Shown here in pieces: positions 16,521 to 25,847 of a DNA stretch of 64,000 nucleotides. Under the pieces are notes generated by a model, which saw only the letters and a list, made by a program, of their open reading frames with translations, did no database searches and was not told the origin of the DNA. Origin of the DNA: Versatilivorator sp963663845 (lineage in GTDB: Bacteria; Acidobacteriota; Terriglobia; Versatilivoradales; Versatilivoraceae). The translations under genes were made by a program, and so were the position numbers. How positions within the stretch are numbered: the first letter of the stretch is position 1; the number at the start of each line of letters is the position of its first letter. Location: the NCBI GenBank assembly GCA_963663845.2, contig OY760650.2, positions 2,728,001 to 2,792,000 of the forward strand. The letters are read 5' to 3'.

Positions 16521-17560
16521 TCTCGGTTTCCATCGTGGGAGGTTCCGGTTATACCGGTGGAGAGGCGTTGCGCCTCTTGCTGGGCCATCCCGAGGTCGAG
16601 CTGTCTCAGGTGACCTCGGAATCCAGGGTGGGCAAGTTCGTCCATTCGGCGCACCCCAACCTTCGCAAGCGCTGCAAGCTGCGGTTCGTGTCCAGCCAGG
16701 CCCTGAAGAAGGTGGACCTGCTCTTCCTCTGCCTGCCCCACGGGACGGCCATGGATCGCATGCAGGAGTTCCTGGCCCTGGGCAGTCGGGTCATCGACCT
16801 CTCCTCCGATTTTCGCTTGCGCGCCCCGGCGGACTACCTGGCCTGGTACGGTCACGAGCATTCCCGGCCGGAGCTGCTGGGCAAGGCGGTCTACGGCATT
16901 CCCGAGCTGCACCGTCAGGAGATTCGAGAGGCTACGCTCGTGACCGGGGCGGGCTGCCTGGCCACGGCCGCCATTCTTGGGCTCTACCCCCTCTTCAAGG
17001 CGGGACTGGTGAATTCGGAGGACATCTTCATCGAGGCCAAGGTGGGCTCGTCGGCGGCCGGCAACAAGTTCGGCCTGGCTTCCCACCACCCGGAGCGCAG
17101 CGGCTCCCTCCGGTCCTTCCGGCCGACCCGCCATCGCCATACGGCCGAGGTCCGCCAGGAGCTGGCTCTCGATGGGGCCAGCCCCCGCATTCACTTGTCG
17201 GCCACCTCCACCGATTCGGTGCGGGGCGTTCTGGCCACGGCCCAGGTGCTGCCGGAGCGGGTTCCGGAGGAGAAGGCCCTCTGGAGAGCCTATCGGGAGG
17301 CCTATGGGGCGGAGCCCTTTCTCAGAGTCGTCAAGGAAAGATCGGGGGTCTACCGCTACCCGGAACCCAAGATCCTGGCGGGGTCCAACCATTGCGACGT
17401 CGGCTTCGAGCTGGACCCGGCCGAGGGACGCCTGGTGGTGCTTTCCGCCCTGGACAACCTCATGAAAGGGGCGGCGGGGAACGCGGTTCAGGCCATGAAC
17501 GCGATGCACGGCTGGGAGGAGACCCTGGGTTTGGGCTTTCCCGGTTTGCATCCCGTATAA
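16517..17560 (+). CDS. lysY: LysW-aminoadipate-semialdehyde dehydrogenase (ArgC family)
   Basis: This 347-residue NADPH-dependent reductase converts the phosphorylated LysW-aminoadipate to its semialdehyde. The N-terminal nucleotide loop is GGSGYTGGEALRLLLGHP. The catalytic cysteine is in VTGAGCLATAAILGL, and a conserved catalytic histidine lies in RHTAEV. In other bacteria ArgC does the equivalent arginine step, and the proteins are hard to tell apart. The overlap with lysX (4 bases) makes LysY the better name. Confidence 0.88.
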   Translation: MISVSIVGGSGYTGGEALRLLLGHPEVELSQVTSESRVGKFVHSAHPNLRKRCKLRFVSSQALKKVDLLFLCLPHGTAMDRMQEFLALGSRVIDLSSDFRLRAPADYLAWYGHEHSRPELLGKAVYGIPELHRQEIREATLVTGAGCLATAAILGLYPLFKAGLVNSEDIFIEAKVGSSAAGNKFGLASHHPERSGSLRSFRPTRHRHTAEVRQELALDGASPRIHLSATSTDSVRGVLATAQVLPERVPEEKALWRAYREAYGAEPFLRVVKERSGVYRYPEPKILAGSNHCDVGFELDPAEGRLVVLSALDNLMKGAAGNAVQAMNAMHGWEETLGLGFPGLHPV

Positions 17561-17592
17561 TGAACGGGACAACGTACTTGCGGAGCCCTCCG

Positions 17593-18006
17593 ATGGCGAT
17601 GGGAAGGTCGATATCACTCGGGTTGTTCGGGGCAACCGCCCTGGCGGCCTTGATTCTGTTTTCCCGGGCGCCGGCTCCGGCTGCGGCGGAGGAGGAGTCC
17701 AAGCAGGAACAACCCTTTGCCTTGCTCAAGGGAAGCTGCTTCGACCAGAGAGGCTTCAGCCTGCCGGGAGTGGCCATTCAGGTGACGCTGCCGCCGGGGG
17801 AGAACGGAAAGAAGAAGGAAAAGCGTTGGCGGATGCAGTCGGACCGCCGCGGGGAATTTGCGGTCCGCCTTCCCGCCGGAGAACGGACCGTGGTGGTGAC
17901 CGCCAGCAGGAAGGGCTACCGGAAGACGGAAAAGTCCGTTCAGTTCTACGCCGACGAGCTGCAGCACATCGTCATCCGGATGAAGCCGGTCGCCAAGTCG
18001 GAGTAG
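17593..18006 (+). CDS. Exported carboxypeptidase-regulatory-like domain protein
   Basis: This 137-residue protein has a signal peptide (ISLGLFGATALAALILFS, then APAPAAA). It is followed by one CarboxypepD_reg/transthyretin-like beta-sandwich (LKGSCFDQRGFSLPGVAIQV to ERTVVVTASRKGYRK). The start at 17593 is preferred because the signal peptide begins there and a GGAG site lies 7 bases upstream. An in-frame ATG at 17560 overlaps the lysY stop. Such domains usually bind or present something at the cell surface. It is unrelated to lysine synthesis by sequence, yet sits in the lys transcript. Confidence 0.7.
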   Translation: MAMGRSISLGLFGATALAALILFSRAPAPAAAEEESKQEQPFALLKGSCFDQRGFSLPGVAIQVTLPPGENGKKKEKRWRMQSDRRGEFAVRLPAGERTVVVTASRKGYRKTEKSVQFYADELQHIVIRMKPVAKSE

Positions 18007-18037
18007 CTCCTCCCTTGAACTGCGGGCTGACGATTCG

Positions 18038-19174
18038 ATGCCGGCCCCTGCCGCCAGAACCATGATCGGACGAAGTCTCCAGACGACCGCGGGACGGCCA
18101 ACCATCGGACGGGTGGGTCCGGCGTCCCTTCTCTTGTTGCCGGCTCTGATCTGGGGCCTGCTTTCCGGGGAAGCCAGGTCCCAGGCCGACGAGGAGGGGC
18201 CGCGGACCAAGTCGATTCGCGGCCACGTGGCCGGGCCCGACGGGAAATCCCAGCCGGGGGCCAAGGTCTTCGTCAGGAACGTCAAGAACGAGACCACCAC
18301 CATACTCATCACGGACGAGAAGGGACTCTTTGCCATTTTCGGCCTGGAGCCGGCGATCGACTACGAGGTCTACGCCGAATACCAGCAACTCAGCTCCAGA
18401 GTTCTGGCCATCAGCTCCATGCTCAATCGCTACGACAACGTCCTCAACTTCAAGCTGGCGGAGAGGGTGGTCGAGGAAAAACCCGCCGATGTCCCGGTTC
18501 GGATGCAGACCGTCGAGATCTCCGGCAAGGGAGGCTTGCAGTTTGCAGGCGACTGGTATCCCCCGCCGGAATCGGAGGAGGGGCGGTTTCCGGCAGTGGT
18601 GCTGCTGCACGGTTCCGGGGAGACCCGAGGCGTCTGGGACGCCTTCATCCGGGAGAAGCTTGCGGGAAACATGGTCGGGGTGCTCAACCTCGATCTGACC
18701 CCCGGAGAAGAGGAGCCCCCAGCGGGCTCGGCCACTCCTTCGGAGGTGGTTCCCGACCGGATGGATGCCCTGCTGGAACTGTTCGAGGCGACCTTCCCCT
18801 GGCTGGAGGCCCGGGGAACCATCGATCCCTACCTCATCGGCGTGGTGGGCGCGGGTCTTGGCGCCGACCTGGCCTTTCTGGCTTCCGGCAAGTACGAAAA
18901 CGTGCGCGCGGCGGTGGTGGTTTCCGGCAACCTGGCCAACGTCCGCGGCGTGGCCGAGCGGTCTCGAGACTTCCAGCCTCACTCCATCCTCTTTCTGGCG
19001 ACCCGGGGGGATGAGTCCTCCACCGCTTCCATCGCCGGATTGGAGCAGCAGACCGGATACCCCCGGCAAACCCGCGTCTTTGAAGGCTCCAGTTCCCGGG
19101 GGATCGAGGTGCTTGCGGAGATTCCGGAAGCCTCCGACCTGGTGGTGGAGTGGCTGGACAAGAGGCTGCGCTGA
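18038..19174 (+). CDS. Exported carboxypeptidase-regulatory plus alpha/beta-hydrolase-like protein
   Basis: This 378-residue protein has a hydrophobic signal segment (PASLLLLPALIWGLLSG), a CarboxypepD_reg domain (SIRGHVAGPDGKSQPGAKVF) and then an alpha/beta-hydrolase fold (PAVVLLHGSGETRG, then IGVVGAGLGADLAFLASG). In the nucleophile elbow the usual G-x-S-x-G is G-A-G-L-G, so the catalytic serine is glycine (G273). The protein is therefore probably not a hydrolase, and may bind rather than cut its ligand. It shares the regulatory domain with its upstream neighbour, which suggests the two work together. Confidence 0.7.
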   Translation: MPAPAARTMIGRSLQTTAGRPTIGRVGPASLLLLPALIWGLLSGEARSQADEEGPRTKSIRGHVAGPDGKSQPGAKVFVRNVKNETTTILITDEKGLFAIFGLEPAIDYEVYAEYQQLSSRVLAISSMLNRYDNVLNFKLAERVVEEKPADVPVRMQTVEISGKGGLQFAGDWYPPPESEEGRFPAVVLLHGSGETRGVWDAFIREKLAGNMVGVLNLDLTPGEEEPPAGSATPSEVVPDRMDALLELFEATFPWLEARGTIDPYLIGVVGAGLGADLAFLASGKYENVRAAVVVSGNLANVRGVAERSRDFQPHSILFLATRGDESSTASIAGLEQQTGYPRQTRVFEGSSSRGIEVLAEIPEASDLVVEWLDKRLR

Positions 19175-19287
19175 ACGCCGCCGCGGTATTCAGGCGGTAG
19201 CGGCCGGACTCGCCTCGATCCCGGGGTTGCGCCCTGAGCCCGTTTCCCCAAGCCAATCCCAGTCGAAATCAAGGAGATCGAGCACTC

Positions 19288-20106
19288 ATGCTGGTGGTCA
19301 AGGTGGGAGGCAGCCTCGGCATCGACTACGACTCGGTGTGCCGCGACCTGGCCTCCCTCATCCAGTCGGGACGCCGGGCCATTCTGGTGCATGGCGGCTC
19401 GGCCGAAACCAACGCCCTGTCCGAAAAGCTGGGGAAGCCCCCCCGCATGGTGACGACGGTCTCGGGCTATGAGTCCCGCTACACCGATCGCGAGACCCTG
19501 GCCATCTTCGAGATGGTCTATTGCGGCAAGATGAACAAGGGAATCGTGGAGCGGTTCCAGAAGCTGGGGGTGAACGCCGTGGGACTCTCCGGGATGGACG
19601 GCCGCATCTGGCAGGGACGCCGCAAGTCGACCATCACCATCGTGGAGAACGGAAAGAGGCGGGTGCTGCGCGACGACTACACCGGGCGCATCGAGACCGT
19701 GAACCTGGACCTGCTCAACCTTCTGCTGGATCACGGCTACACGCCGGTGCTGACGCCGCCGGCCGTCAGCCGCCAGGGGGAAGCCATCAACGTGGACGGC
19801 GATCGAGCCGTGGCCGTGCTCGGGGCGGCCCTGGGGGTGGACAAGCTGGTCATCCTGTCCAATATCCCGGGGCTGTTGCGCGACCTGGAGGATGAGAGCA
19901 GCCTCATCCGCGAAATCCCCGTGGAAGAGGCCGATGCCTTCATGGAATTCGCCCGGGGCCGCATGAAGAAGAAGTTGCTGGGAGCGGTCGAGGCGGTGCA
20001 GCAGGGAGTCCGGGAAGTCGTCTTCGGAGACGCCCGGCTGCCCGATCCCGTCACCCAGGCCCTCTCCGGGAAGGGCACCGTCATTCGCGGTCGGACCGGG
20101 GATTGA
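19288..20106 (+). CDS. lysZ: LysW-aminoadipate kinase
   Basis: This 272-residue amino acid kinase (ArgB fold) phosphorylates the side-chain carboxyl of LysW-bound aminoadipate, the step between LysX and LysY. Motifs seen are VVKVGGSLG at the N-terminus, ILVHGGSAETN, INVDGDRAVAVLGAALGVDKL and RMKKKLLGA. An AAGGAGAT site lies upstream of the ATG. It is separated from lysY by two exported-protein genes, so the order is W-X-Y-(two genes)-Z. Confidence 0.9.
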   Translation: MLVVKVGGSLGIDYDSVCRDLASLIQSGRRAILVHGGSAETNALSEKLGKPPRMVTTVSGYESRYTDRETLAIFEMVYCGKMNKGIVERFQKLGVNAVGLSGMDGRIWQGRRKSTITIVENGKRRVLRDDYTGRIETVNLDLLNLLLDHGYTPVLTPPAVSRQGEAINVDGDRAVAVLGAALGVDKLVILSNIPGLLRDLEDESSLIREIPVEEADAFMEFARGRMKKKLLGAVEAVQQGVREVVFGDARLPDPVTQALSGKGTVIRGRTGD

Positions 20107-20134
20107 TTGCCGGGACCGGACACCGGCAGCGGCC

Positions 20135-20716
20135 TCACAGGAATCGTGGCGTCTTCCGCCGATACCGCTCGTACTCCTCCCCGTATTGCTCCTTCAGCCA
20201 AACCTCCTCGCTGAGCGGCATGACGATGAACACCAGGGCGAGCAGCCCATGGGTGATCCAGAGCAACTGTGAGTTGGCGATGATGCTCAGGCCCAGGAAG
20301 AGGACGTTGAATCCGAGGTATTGCGGATTGCGGGTGAACCGGTAGGGGCCGGAGTCGACGAAGCCGTCCCTGATGCCCCAGGAATTCTTCCGGCCGATGG
20401 TGGCGATTCCCCACAGCACCAGCATTTCCCCGAGCAGAGCAAGCGGGATGCCGACGAGAAACCGGAGGCCTCCCGAGAAGACCCAGGAGTCCCAATCCAG
20501 GACCAGCAGGCAGGCGTTGAGTCCCAAGGCCCCGCGGTAGCAGATCCAGATCATCACGAACTGCCACGAGCGCCGCGCCGGTGGAGGCCAGATCCGGCGG
20601 TCGGGCCGGACCACCGACCAGACGGTTGCGGCCAGCAGCAGGAAGAGGGCAACCAGGTCGATGGCGAACAGGGCCCGGATCAGACGATCGTCTACGCCGA
20701 TAGAATCCATGGACAT
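20135..20716 (-). CDS. Isoprenylcysteine methyltransferase-like (PEMT/ICMT) membrane protein
   Basis: This integral membrane protein of 193 residues has about five hydrophobic segments. It carries the C-terminal ICMT/PEMT signature GPYRFTRNPQYLGFNVLFLG, followed by EEVWLKEQYGEEYERYRRKTPRF. This is the typical SAM-binding methyltransferase region of the family. The substrate is unknown, but small lipophilic thiols or lipids are usual. The start at 20716 removes an upstream extension that lacks family similarity. It converges with lysZ. Confidence 0.8.
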   Translation of the reverse strand: MSMDSIGVDDRLIRALFAIDLVALFLLLAATVWSVVRPDRRIWPPPARRSWQFVMIWICYRGALGLNACLLVLDWDSWVFSGGLRFLVGIPLALLGEMLVLWGIATIGRKNSWGIRDGFVDSGPYRFTRNPQYLGFNVLFLGLSIIANSQLLWITHGLLALVFIVMPLSEEVWLKEQYGEEYERYRRKTPRFL

Positions 20717-20779
20717 GGTTGCAGATTCCTGGAGAGGGTAGAGGATAATGTACAGTTTATGAACATTAATGGTGGAGCC

Positions 20780-21052
20780 ATGACTGACAGGCATTCTATC
20801 GCCGAGGCGCGCCGCAATCTACCGAAACTCGTTCGCGCAGCAGAACAGGGAACGGAAGTGGAGTTGACCCGGCGCGGCAAACCCGTGGCGGTGTTAATCG
20901 GCTGCAAGCGATTCGAGCGGCTCGCTTCGAGCCGCCGTAGTTTCGTTACGGCCTATCAGGTCTTCACCAATGAGAGCGAACTCACAAAGCTTGCACTTGA
21001 CCCTGACAAGCTGTTTGCGAGGCAACGCGAGAAAACCTCTGCCGTCGGATGA
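20780..21052 (+). CDS. Phd/YefM-type antitoxin without partner toxin
   Basis: This 90-residue protein shows the classic N-terminal Phd/YefM fold (SIAEARRNLPKLVRAAEQGT, then ELTRRGKPVAVLI), which binds DNA as a dimer. It has a C-terminal tail (DPDKLFARQREK) of the kind that normally neutralises a PIN or RelE toxin. No toxin gene follows: the next gene (GNAT) is on the opposite strand 11 bases away, and the preceding one is divergent. An in-frame ATG at 20759 is an alternative start. Confidence 0.75.
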   Translation: MTDRHSIAEARRNLPKLVRAAEQGTEVELTRRGKPVAVLIGCKRFERLASSRRSFVTAYQVFTNESELTKLALDPDKLFARQREKTSAVG

Positions 21053-21063
21053 TGGATGGCGAG

Positions 21064-21642
21064 CTATGACTTTCCGTTGACCATCCTGCGGCGCATGTGC
21101 AGGGCGGTACCACGGGTTTCCACGATTTCAAATCCTGCTGTCGAAAAGAGGCGCGCCGGGCCCATCCACACATCGCCGGGATCCAGACGGTTCGTCAGAC
21201 TCCTCTTGCGCGGAAAGCCCTCGACCTCCACCACGCCTTCCGCTGCCAAATCCCTCAACGCCAGCGCTATCGCTCGATGCATAAGGCCCTGACCGCGATG
21301 GCATTCAGCGATGCCAAAACAAACAAAGGCGTAGACCGAGCCGACCGGTTCCAGGTCGAAGGTCGCACACAACTTCGGCCATGCCGTCCGCGGACCGACG
21401 CGACACCAGGCAATCGGCCGATCCTCCAGGTAGAAAATCCGTCCATGGTAAGACCCGGCATCCCAGAGTTCCCGGCGCAGGCATCGGTTTTCCTGCTCGC
21501 TACGATCCTTCCACCCTTCCCAACAAGGAGTGTCCCAGGCCACGCACCAGCACCACTCATGCGGCGGTGTCACCAGCAGCCTCGCAAAGTCCTGCACGGT
21601 ATCCGGCCCCAGTCGCCGAAGGGTTAAGGACTCATGTTTCAT
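21064..21642 (-). CDS. GNAT family N-acetyltransferase
   Basis: This 192-residue protein has the acetyl-CoA-binding GNAT core around FGIAECHRGQGLMHRAIALAL (motif A, R/Q-x-x-G-x-G/A-like) and a C-terminal FSTAGFEIVETRG strand typical of the fold. Substrate is unknown. The N-terminal half is rich in Trp and Cys (PPHEWCWCVAWDTPCWEG). It converges with the antitoxin gene. Confidence 0.78.
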   Translation of the reverse strand: MKHESLTLRRLGPDTVQDFARLLVTPPHEWCWCVAWDTPCWEGWKDRSEQENRCLRRELWDAGSYHGRIFYLEDRPIAWCRVGPRTAWPKLCATFDLEPVGSVYAFVCFGIAECHRGQGLMHRAIALALRDLAAEGVVEVEGFPRKRSLTNRLDPGDVWMGPARLFSTAGFEIVETRGTALHMRRRMVNGKS

Positions 21643-21796
21643 GGGTTCATCCTACTCCCTCTCACGGCCTACGTGAATTCCGGCTCCCATGTTTCATGAG
21701 CCGGCGGGAATGCGAGTGGGGGCATAGGGGACGTTGTTGAATTACTGGAAAAACTTTGATCACACTCAGTGTTGGAAGCGGGGGCGTTGTGGATAC

Positions 21797-22353
21797 GCTG
21801 TGCGTTTCGGAAGGGTGCTTCGAAATTGCCGTATTCGCGGCTGTGGGTGGTGGAGGGGTTTGGATCTGTTTCGAACAGAGGTATTGCGTTCCGGGAGGGG
21901 TGCTTTCTATGCGCCGCATTCGCGGCTGGGTTGGTGCTGAACCCATACGACCCCGGGTTGACACCCGGGGCTACCCTGAGCCGCAGCTACGCAGCTCTAT
22001 AAGGATGGCCCGTAGGTGGGGTCTCGCCGGGTAACCCACTTCAACCGCAGCATTCGCCGCTCTCCCCAAACCCACAACACTGCAAGAGGAAACGTGCTTT
22101 TCTATTTGGAATATGCCCCGAGCCAGAGCCCGGGGGCAGCCATCGGAAAACGTCACATAGGGGAGTTGAGCCGCGAACGCGGCGGCAGCAAACACCGGCA
22201 TACCAAACTCAACCGCAAACCTGTTAATCATCTGCAAATACGCTGCATGAGCCAGTTTCCATGACAGCCGCGAATGCGGCGACAACAGGTAGCCGTGGGC
22301 GTCAGCCCATGGGACGCGGACTTCACACACGGGAGTCAAGCCGCGAACGCGGT
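21797..22353 (+). repeat. Dispersed repeat B, copy 1
   Basis: This composite repeat of about 550 bp is built of short palindromic modules, such as GCCGCATTCGCGGC, ACCCCGGGTTGACACCCGGGG and CCGCGAACGCGG. It includes the conserved strings GCTCTATAAGGATGGCCCGT and GTAGCCGTGGGCGT. The first module is duplicated (21797-21846). Related copies occur at 27431, 46085 (inverted) and 48083. It contains no believable gene. The rest of the spacer (21643-21796 and 22354-22487) shows nothing else recognisable. Confidence 0.8.
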
Positions 22354-22487
22354 TTCTCCCCGTTAGCGATCAACTTCCCGTTGCCGCCCGACTGGGCGCG
22401 GGAATAGAATGAGAGCACCGAGTGGGGACCTGCAATCGGGTTTGCCCCCGGAAGAGTGGGTGCGGTCGGTTGGACGGTTTTTCTGCC

Positions 22488-25400
22488 ATGAAGGCTGAAT
22501 CCTTGAAGTCGAGACTGATTGCCGGCGGGGTCCTGGTGCTTTGCCTGGCCGGGTCGGGGCTGGCGTCCGAGAAGTTTCCGGCCGAGGCCATGGAGTTCTT
22601 CGAGAAGGAGGTGCGTCCGCTCCTGGCCACGCACTGCTACGACTGCCACGGCCCCCAGATGCAGCAGGGCGGGCTGCGGCTGGACTCCAGGGAGGGGATT
22701 CTCAAGGGGGGAAGCCGGGGAGCCGCGGTGGTGGAAGGAGAGCCCGGGTCGAGCTGGTTGATCAAGGCGGTTCGCCACCAGGGGCTGGAGATGCCGCCGG
22801 CCGGCGGGCTCTCGCCCGAGCAGATCGGCGCCCTGGAACGCTGGGTCGCCCTGGGCGCTCCCTGGCCCGAGCCTGCCGCCGCCCCGGGCGGGCCCGGGGG
22901 AGTGGACGAGTTCTACGCCGCCATGCTGCGGGAGCACTGGTCCTATCAACCTCTGACCGAACCACGGGCGCCGGGCAATGGTGCGCTGGCATCGGCGCAT
23001 CCGGTGGACCGGTTCATTCTGGCCGAGTTGGAGCGCCGGGGCCTTAAGCCGGCCCCGCCCGGAGACCGGCAGACCCTGGTCCGAAGGCTCAGCCTGGTGT
23101 TGACCGGGCTGCCTCCCGAGCCCGAGGAAGTCGATCGATTCGTTCGGGATGGCTCCCCCAACGCCTACGAGCGGCTGGTGGACCGTCTTTTCGCCTCGCC
23201 TCACCTGGGGGAACGGTGGGCGCGTCACTGGATGGACGTGATGCGCTTCGGGGAAACCTACGGCTACGAGTGGAACTACGAGCTGCTGGCCGCCTGGCGC
23301 TACCGGGACTATCTCATCCGGGCCTTCAACCAGGACCTGCCCTTCGACCAGTTGGTCCGGGAACACGTGGCCGGCGATTTGCTGGAACAACCCCGCATCG
23401 ACCGCAGGCTGGGGCTGAACGAGTCCCTGGCCGGGGCGGCTTTCTTCCGCCTGGGAGAGATGGGTCACGACAACTGCGTGACCTTCCGGGAAATCCGCAC
23501 CGACGTGGTCGACAACCAGATCGACACCCTCACCAAGGCTTTTCAGGGTCTGACGGTGGCCTGCGCCCGCTGCCACGACCACAAGCTGGACCCCGTTCCC
23601 ACCCAGGACTACTACGCGCTCTACGGGATCCTGAACAGCTCGCGCCAGCTCTCCCGGACGCTGGACGTGGGGGACTCCGACCGATGGATCAAGGAGCGCC
23701 TCAAGAAGCTGAAATCCTCGATCCGCAAGGAGCTGGCCAGGCTTTGGATTCGGCAGTCCGAACAGATTCCCGACACCCTGCTGGCGCTCCAGGCGGCCCA
23801 GGCCGTCGGCGTCGCGGAGGCGGCCCGGGCCGCCGGTCTCGATCCGGACAGGCTGGAGCGATGGCACCAGGTCCTGCTCAAGAAGAGCATGGACCCCGAG
23901 GATATTCTTTACCCCTGGGCGGCCATCGCCTGTGAGGCCGGGTTGTCTCCCGCGCGGTTTCGCCGGGCCTGGTCGAAGATGGAGACCCACTACAAGCGGG
24001 AGATGGCGGAGCGCAAGGACTTCAACCGCACCCACTTCCTGAGCTTCGGCGATTTTCGTTCCGGCAGTCTGGGCGACTGGCGCCCCGACGGCCTCGGACT
24101 CCTGGGGGGCGCGGTAACCGACGGCGCCTTGACCCTCGGCAACGAAGGCTCTCGAGCCGTTTCGGGGGTGCTGTCCGCCGGCCTCTACAGCCACGTCCTC
24201 TCGGAACGGCTCAACGGCGCCCTGCGCTCTCCCTATCTGCCCAAGGACAAGAAATTCGTGAGTCTCCGGCTCATGGGAGGCAAGCTGGCTTCCCGCCGGA
24301 CCATTGTGGATCACTGCATCCTCGGCGACGACTACAAGCCGCTGGAGAGCGACAGCCTGTCCTGGTACCGGATCCCCATCAAGCACCGTGACACGGCCTT
24401 TCCGCTCTACATCGAGCTGGTCACCAAGGACGGGAATCCCCGCATCCCCGAGCGCCCCCGGCATCTGAAGGACTACACCGAGGAAGACTTCGTCCGCCCC
24501 GGGTCCTATTTCGGCATTTCTCGGGCGGTGCTGCACGACATCGAGGAACTGCCGCGGGAGGAGCTGGACCACCTGGCCCCGCTGTTCGAGGGGGCTCCGC
24601 CGCGAAGCGCCGAGCAGTTGGCCCGGCGCTATGGAGCCGCCAGCCGGCGCGCCCTGACCGCCTGGGCCAGGGGGAAGGCGGGTCTGGCGGAGGTGGGCTG
24701 GATCAATTGGCTGATCGGGAACGAGCTGCTGGAGAACCGCAAGGACCTGAGCCCCCGGCTCGACCGGTTGGTCTCCGCCTACCGCAGCCTGGAATCGCGG
24801 CTCTCGAATCCGCGGATCATCAGCTCGATGGGCGACATCGACCCCGGATTCGATGCCCCCTTGCTGGAGAAGGGAGACGCCAAGCGTCCCGGGAGTCCGG
24901 TGCCTCGCGGCTACCTGACCCTGTTGAAGGCCTCCGGTTCGGCCTTTCGGACCCCGGGCAGCGGGCGCAGGGAACTGGCCGACATCATCGCCTCCGCCGA
25001 CAATCCGCTGACGGCGCGGGTGATGGTGAACCGTCTCTGGCACCACCTGTTCGGCCGCGGCATCGTGGCCACCGTGGATGACTTCGGCCGATTCGGAGAC
25101 AAGCCCACCCATCCCGAACTGCTCGACTACCTGGCCGGCCGGTTCGTCAAGGATGGATGGTCGGTCAAGCGGTTGCTGCGCCTGCTGGTTCTCTCCGAAA
25201 CCTTTCGCCAGTCCAGCCGGCCGTCGCCCCTGGCCATCCGGGTCGACCCCGACAACCGGAGCCTCCACCACTATCCGCTGCGGCGCCTGGAAGCCGAGGT
25301 CATTCGGGACACCATCCTGTCGGCCTCCGGGAGGCTGGAACCCCGCCTCTTCGGTCCCAGCATCCAGCCCTTTCGGGACGACCCCAAGGACTATCGCAAG

Positions 25401-25838
25401 CTGCTCTCGGGCCCCTTGGACGGAAACGGGCGGCGCAGCCTCTATCTGAGAGTGACCCGCATGGAGAGCCCGCCCTTTCTGGAGCTCTTCGACTTTCCGG
25501 CGCCCTCGGCCACCCGCGGCCGTCGAGACCGCACCAACGTGCCCTCCCAGGCCCTGGCCCTGCTCAACGACGCCTTCGTGGTCGAGCAAGCCGGCTTTTG
25601 GGCGGAGCGGCTGCTGGCTGCAGGGGATGAAACCGTGGACGCCCGCCTGGAACGAATGTTCCGCCGGGCGCTCGGCCGCTCCCCGGACGCGACCGAGCTG
25701 GGGCGATTCAGAGGGGCGGTCTCGCGGTTATCGACCTTGCACGGCATCTCCGAAGAGAATATACTGGGCGAAAAAAAAGTGTGGAAAGACGTGGCTCACG
25801 CCATGTTCAATCTGAAAGAGCTTATCTACCTGTTCTGA
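22488..25838 (+). CDS. Planctomycete-type cytochrome c / DUF1549 / DUF1553 protein
   Basis: This exported protein of 1,116 residues has three family domains in order. PSCyt1 has the heme motif CYDCH at about residue 51. PSCyt2 (DUF1549) spans about 160-370 and has VDRFILAELERRGL and ACARCHDHKLDPV. PSD1 (DUF1553) lies in the last 300 residues (NPLTARVMVNRLWHHLFGRG). The start at 22488 gives a proper signal peptide (SRLIAGGVLVLCLAGSGLA). A divergent middle section lies between residues 400 and 800. The family is paired with DUF1501 in many Planctomycetes and Acidobacteria. Function is unknown but extracytoplasmic, perhaps linked to sulfated polysaccharide use. Confidence 0.9.
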   Translation: MKAESLKSRLIAGGVLVLCLAGSGLASEKFPAEAMEFFEKEVRPLLATHCYDCHGPQMQQGGLRLDSREGILKGGSRGAAVVEGEPGSSWLIKAVRHQGLEMPPAGGLSPEQIGALERWVALGAPWPEPAAAPGGPGGVDEFYAAMLREHWSYQPLTEPRAPGNGALASAHPVDRFILAELERRGLKPAPPGDRQTLVRRLSLVLTGLPPEPEEVDRFVRDGSPNAYERLVDRLFASPHLGERWARHWMDVMRFGETYGYEWNYELLAAWRYRDYLIRAFNQDLPFDQLVREHVAGDLLEQPRIDRRLGLNESLAGAAFFRLGEMGHDNCVTFREIRTDVVDNQIDTLTKAFQGLTVACARCHDHKLDPVPTQDYYALYGILNSSRQLSRTLDVGDSDRWIKERLKKLKSSIRKELARLWIRQSEQIPDTLLALQAAQAVGVAEAARAAGLDPDRLERWHQVLLKKSMDPEDILYPWAAIACEAGLSPARFRRAWSKMETHYKREMAERKDFNRTHFLSFGDFRSGSLGDWRPDGLGLLGGAVTDGALTLGNEGSRAVSGVLSAGLYSHVLSERLNGALRSPYLPKDKKFVSLRLMGGKLASRRTIVDHCILGDDYKPLESDSLSWYRIPIKHRDTAFPLYIELVTKDGNPRIPERPRHLKDYTEEDFVRPGSYFGISRAVLHDIEELPREELDHLAPLFEGAPPRSAEQLARRYGAASRRALTAWARGKAGLAEVGWINWLIGNELLENRKDLSPRLDRLVSAYRSLESRLSNPRIISSMGDIDPGFDAPLLEKGDAKRPGSPVPRGYLTLLKASGSAFRTPGSGRRELADIIASADNPLTARVMVNRLWHHLFGRGIVATVDDFGRFGDKPTHPELLDYLAGRFVKDGWSVKRLLRLLVLSETFRQSSRPSPLAIRVDPDNRSLHHYPLRRLEAEVIRDTILSASGRLEPRLFGPSIQPFRDDPKDYRKLLSGPLDGNGRRSLYLRVTRMESPPFLELFDFPAPSATRGRRDRTNVPSQALALLNDAFVVEQAGFWAERLLAAGDETVDARLERMFRRALGRSPDATELGRFRGAVSRLSTLHGISEENILGEKKVWKDVAHAMFNLKELIYLF

Positions 25839-25847
25839 GGCCCCACC

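Noticed and set aside
21797..22353. Short genes inside repeat B (for example reading RRIRGWVG)
   Set aside because: The same translated strings recur at every repeat copy in several frames; they are products of palindromic DNA, not proteins.
22323..25589. A 1,088-codon minus-strand open frame opposite the PSCyt gene
   Set aside because: Antisense shadow of a high-GC gene. The plus strand carries the heme motif and the DUF1549/DUF1553 domains.
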